Assembly (NCBI GenBank): GCA_035560935.1
Contig: DATMYQ010000269.1
Coordinates: forward strand, 1 to 8,994
DNA: 8,994 bases
From: DATMYQ01 sp035560935
GTDB lineage: Bacteria > Bacillota > Negativicutes > Sporomusales > Sporomusaceae
Direction: 5' to 3'
Shown here: piece by piece, positions 7,435 through 8,994 of the stretch
Layout of the letters: every line of letters begins with the position of its first letter
Numbering within the stretch: position 1 is the stretch's first letter
Translations under genes and position numbers: made by a program
The notes under the pieces: generated by a model
What the model was told of the DNA's origin: nothing
Seen by the model: the letters and a program-made list of their open reading frames with translations, nothing else
Databases searched by the model: none

Positions 7435-7725
7435 TTACTTGTCGCCGCGGCCTCTGCAGCTTTCCAGATTATGAACATGAACATACTGCCCAGGTTGAAT
7501 TTCTTTGGTGGCTAAACCGATAGTCTCCCCATATTTAATGATAGGTTCGCCTAGTTTAATCATTTTAATTGCAAACTTATGTCCGAGCGGAATTCTTTCA
7601 CTAACTGGTAGAGTGACGGTCTTCCCGTTAATCTCGATACTAACCTCCGTAGAAGCTTCGACTGTTTCCACTACGGTACAAACATTGTCAACAGCCTTCA
7701 TTACAATTGCGTGCGTTTGCGCCAT
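7435..7725 (-). CDS. UxaA-family dehydratase/lyase, small (SAF-domain) subunit
   Basis: Small partner of the large subunit encoded just upstream. At 96 residues it matches the SAF domain that forms the N-terminus of fused altronate dehydratases and the stand-alone alpha subunit of split ones, including SuyA. Visible blocks are the opening beta region DNVCTVV (13-19), IPLGHKFAIKMIKLGEPIIK (45-64), YGETIGLAT (65-73), the histidine-rich VHVHN (82-86) and the terminal SCRGRGD (89-95), which is typical of this subunit. The domain is thought to help form the active site at the interface with the large subunit. The ATG at 7725 is preceded by AAAGGGGA about 7 nt upstream. It lies 17 nt after the large subunit's stop codon and 28 nt before the permease start, so co-transcription is very likely. 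The sequence does not settle which hydroxy acid is used. Confidence 0.88.
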   Translation of the reverse strand: MAQTHAIVMKAVDNVCTVVETVEASTEVSIEINGKTVTLPVSERIPLGHKFAIKMIKLGEPIIKYGETIGLATKEIQPGQYVHVHNLESCRGRGDK

Positions 7726-7743
7726 TCTGATTTCCCCTTTCTA

Positions 7744-8907
7744 TTACATGCTAGGTCCGATACGTTTGATTGCGAAGTCGTTGAACCCCAGTATTTCCGA
7801 TTTCGACTGTTTGCCTGACGCCACTTCCAGAATCTCGGCCATGATCAGTCCACCCATCTGCGGTACGGTTGCTGTGCCCGAAACAATGGGACCGGCATCC
7901 AGGTCGATGTTGTCGTTCATTCTTTCAAACAGCTGCGTAGTCGTAGACACCTTAATGGTTGGCGCAATGGGAGAACCGCAACAGGTACCGCGGCCGGTTG
8001 TGAAAACAACCAGATGGCAGCCTCCGGCTACCATGCCAGTAATCTGCTCGATATCCTGACCCGGGGTGTCCATCCAAACCAGTCCCTTTTGCTTGATGGG
8101 CGCGGCATATTCGATAACATCCTGCAGCGGCTTTGATCCTGCCTTGTAGATGCAACCAAGGGATTTTTCCTCGATGGAGGAAAGCCCGCCTTCGATATTT
8201 CCTGGAGTCGGCTGTCCCCCGCGCATGTCAACGCCCATGTCGGTCGCCTGTTTCTCGCAGCGTTTGATGACGTCGAAGCATTTTTGTGAAACCTTTTCGT
8301 TAATGGCCCGTGCGGCTATGATGTGCTCGGCGCCGATGATCTCGGTTGTCTCCGCCAGGATGACCGTCCCGCCTGCCTCAATCAGAAGGTCACTGGCAAT
8401 CCCAAGAGCTGGGTTTCCAGAAATTCCAGAATAAGCGTCCGATCCACCACATTCGGTCCCCAGGATCAGTTCGGAAGCGTCAATGTCTTCGCGTTCCAGA
8501 CGGGAGGCTTCGCCGACCATGCGCCTTGCCGCGCTTGCCCCGGCCGAAGTCGCCTTGACAGAACCGCCTTCATCTTGAATAATGACCAGATGAACCGGTT
8601 TATAGGGACACTGTTTTTTAATAGCAGCGGCGATATCCTGGGCGCGAATCGTCTCGCACCCTAGCCCGACGACCACCACGCCATACACATTAGGATGAGT
8701 TCCATGGCTGGCAAGAACATGGGATGTCAATTCGGCGTCCACTCCAAGCTGGGTGCATCCGTGTTGATGCTCTACCCAGGTGGTGCCGGTTATTTGCTGT
8801 GAAATTCCACGTGCCACCCGATTGGCACAAACCACTGAGGGGATTACCAACACATGGTTGCGAATGCCCACCGTTCCGTCCGGGCGTCGAAATCCTTTGA
8901 ATTTCAT
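7744..8907 (-). CDS. UxaA-family dehydratase/lyase, large (catalytic) subunit
   Basis: Catalytic subunit of a two-piece enzyme of the altronate/galactarate dehydratase superfamily, which also contains (2R)-sulfolactate sulfo-lyase (SuyB). Members remove water, or sulfite, from a 2-hydroxy acid to give a 2-oxo acid in the cytoplasm. Family blocks seen over 387 residues: DGTVGIRNH (10-18), VVVVGLGCE (77-85), QDEGGS (111-116), GTECGGSDAYSGISGNPA (150-167), GGT..LAETTEIIGAE (179-194), PGNIEGGLSSIEEKSLG (235-251), KGLVWMDTPG (274-283) and FTTGRGTCCGSP (302-313). The length fits the split form; fused UxaA proteins are about 100 residues longer because they carry the SAF domain. I chose ATG 8907 because AAGGAG sits 8 nt upstream; a GTG at 8916 abuts that ribosome site. 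First gene of an apparent operon with the small subunit (17-nt gap). The family is near certain; the substrate is unknown (altronate, another aldonate or aldarate, or sulfolactate). Confidence 0.9.
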   Translation of the reverse strand: MKFKGFRRPDGTVGIRNHVLVIPSVVCANRVARGISQQITGTTWVEHQHGCTQLGVDAELTSHVLASHGTHPNVYGVVVVGLGCETIRAQDIAAAIKKQCPYKPVHLVIIQDEGGSVKATSAGASAARRMVGEASRLEREDIDASELILGTECGGSDAYSGISGNPALGIASDLLIEAGGTVILAETTEIIGAEHIIAARAINEKVSQKCFDVIKRCEKQATDMGVDMRGGQPTPGNIEGGLSSIEEKSLGCIYKAGSKPLQDVIEYAAPIKQKGLVWMDTPGQDIEQITGMVAGGCHLVVFTTGRGTCCGSPIAPTIKVSTTTQLFERMNDNIDLDAGPIVSGTATVPQMGGLIMAEILEVASGKQSKSEILGFNDFAIKRIGPSM

Positions 8908-8915
8908 AAAAAACA

Positions 8916-8921
8916 CTCCTT
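8916..8921 (-). promoter_or_regulatory. Ribosome binding site fixing the dehydratase large-subunit start
   Basis: AAGGAG on the minus strand, 8 nt before ATG 8907. It touches the alternative GTG at 8914-8916, which therefore cannot use it, so the ATG is preferred. Confidence 0.8.
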
Positions 8922-8927
8922 TTTTAA

Positions 8928-8943
8928 TGAAAGACTTTTTTCA
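8928..8943 (-). repeat. Small inverted repeat in the operon leader
   Basis: TGAAA-AAAGTC-TTTCA on the minus strand has perfect 5-bp arms and lies between the predicted sigma-54 start point and the ribosome site. It could be a weak operator or a leader hairpin. The arms are short and A/T-rich, so chance is a real possibility. Confidence 0.25.
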
Positions 8944-8965
8944 GTTGCATGCGAAAATATGATTA

Positions 8966-8981
8966 CGCACGTTTCGTGCCA
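8966..8981 (-). promoter_or_regulatory. Candidate sigma-54 (-24/-12) promoter of the dehydratase-permease operon
   Basis: The minus strand reads TGGCACGAAACGTGCG. The sigma-54 consensus is TGGCACG, four free bases, then TTGC and A or T. The -24 half is a perfect match, the GG-N10-GC spacing is exact, and the -12 half differs only by G for the first T and G for the last weak base. Transcription would begin near 8955, giving a leader of about 48 nt before ATG 8907. The core is also a palindrome (GCACG-AAA-CGTGC), so a repressor or activator operator is an alternative reading. Enhancer sites would lie beyond the window edge. Confidence 0.65.
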
Positions 8982-8994
8982 GCAGGAATCAGTC

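Noticed and set aside
7505..8059. A 184-codon plus-strand open frame overlapping the dehydratase genes
   Set aside because: It is antisense to two well-supported genes and crosses their boundary, and its product shows no recognisable motif.
7435..8907. Naming the pair suyAB or uxaA outright
   Set aside because: The conserved blocks are shared by the whole superfamily and I cannot identify substrate-determining residues with confidence by eye.
8928..8943. A CcpA-type catabolite (cre) site in the operon leader
   Set aside because: The TGAAA-N6-TTTCA repeat has the wrong length and lacks the central CG of the cre consensus.

Overview
The window holds six complete protein genes, all on the minus strand, so the locus reads from right to left. 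Gene content and style suggest an anaerobic Firmicute, possibly a Sporomusa/Pelosinus-type Negativicute: a one-piece 1184-residue pyruvate:ferredoxin oxidoreductase, a nickel-pincer lactate-racemase homologue, a cytoplasmic chemoreceptor, strong AGGAGG-type ribosome sites and a sigma-54-like promoter. This taxonomic guess rests on style only. No rRNA, tRNA, CRISPR array, transposase or phage gene is visible.

Layout in the direction of transcription. (1) 8994-8908: a short upstream region with a strong sigma-54 (-24/-12) promoter candidate at 8966-8981. (2) 8907-7744 and 7725-7435: large and small subunits of a two-piece UxaA-family dehydratase/lyase (the altronate dehydratase, galactarate dehydratase and sulfolactate sulfo-lyase superfamily), 17 nt apart. 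(3) 7406-6438: a KdgT-family permease, 28 nt further on. These three genes look like one operon. (4) 6437-6288: a 150-nt gap with a 12-bp hairpin and a 17-bp perfect-armed palindrome. (5) 6287-2733: nifJ (PFOR). (6) 2732-2513: a 220-nt gap with a candidate promoter and three copies of a GTGYAARYYCT motif. (7) 2512-1667: a soluble methyl-accepting protein with a sugar-diacid-recognition-like sensor. (8) 1536-265: a LarA-family racemase with every catalytic residue I could place. (9) 264-1: no convincing gene, but a cluster of inverted repeats including a C6/G6 stem.

Together the genes fit a compact hydroxy-acid (sugar-acid-like) utilisation locus: sense the compound (receptor), import it (KdgT-like permease), set its C2 stereochemistry (LarA homologue), eliminate water or sulfite to give a 2-oxo acid (UxaA-type enzyme), and, if the product is pyruvate, oxidise it to acetyl-CoA and reduced ferredoxin (PFOR). 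The real substrate cannot be read from the sequence. There is no KDG kinase or aldolase here, so a simple altronate/KDG pathway is not demonstrated. A three-carbon substrate such as sulfolactate or glycerate would explain the PFOR and LarA neighbours better; this is inference.

Three genes (dehydratase large subunit, nifJ, larA) have longer in-frame openings beginning at GTG or TTG. In each, the Shine-Dalgarno sequence lies inside or at the very start of that extension, so I place the starts at the downstream ATG.
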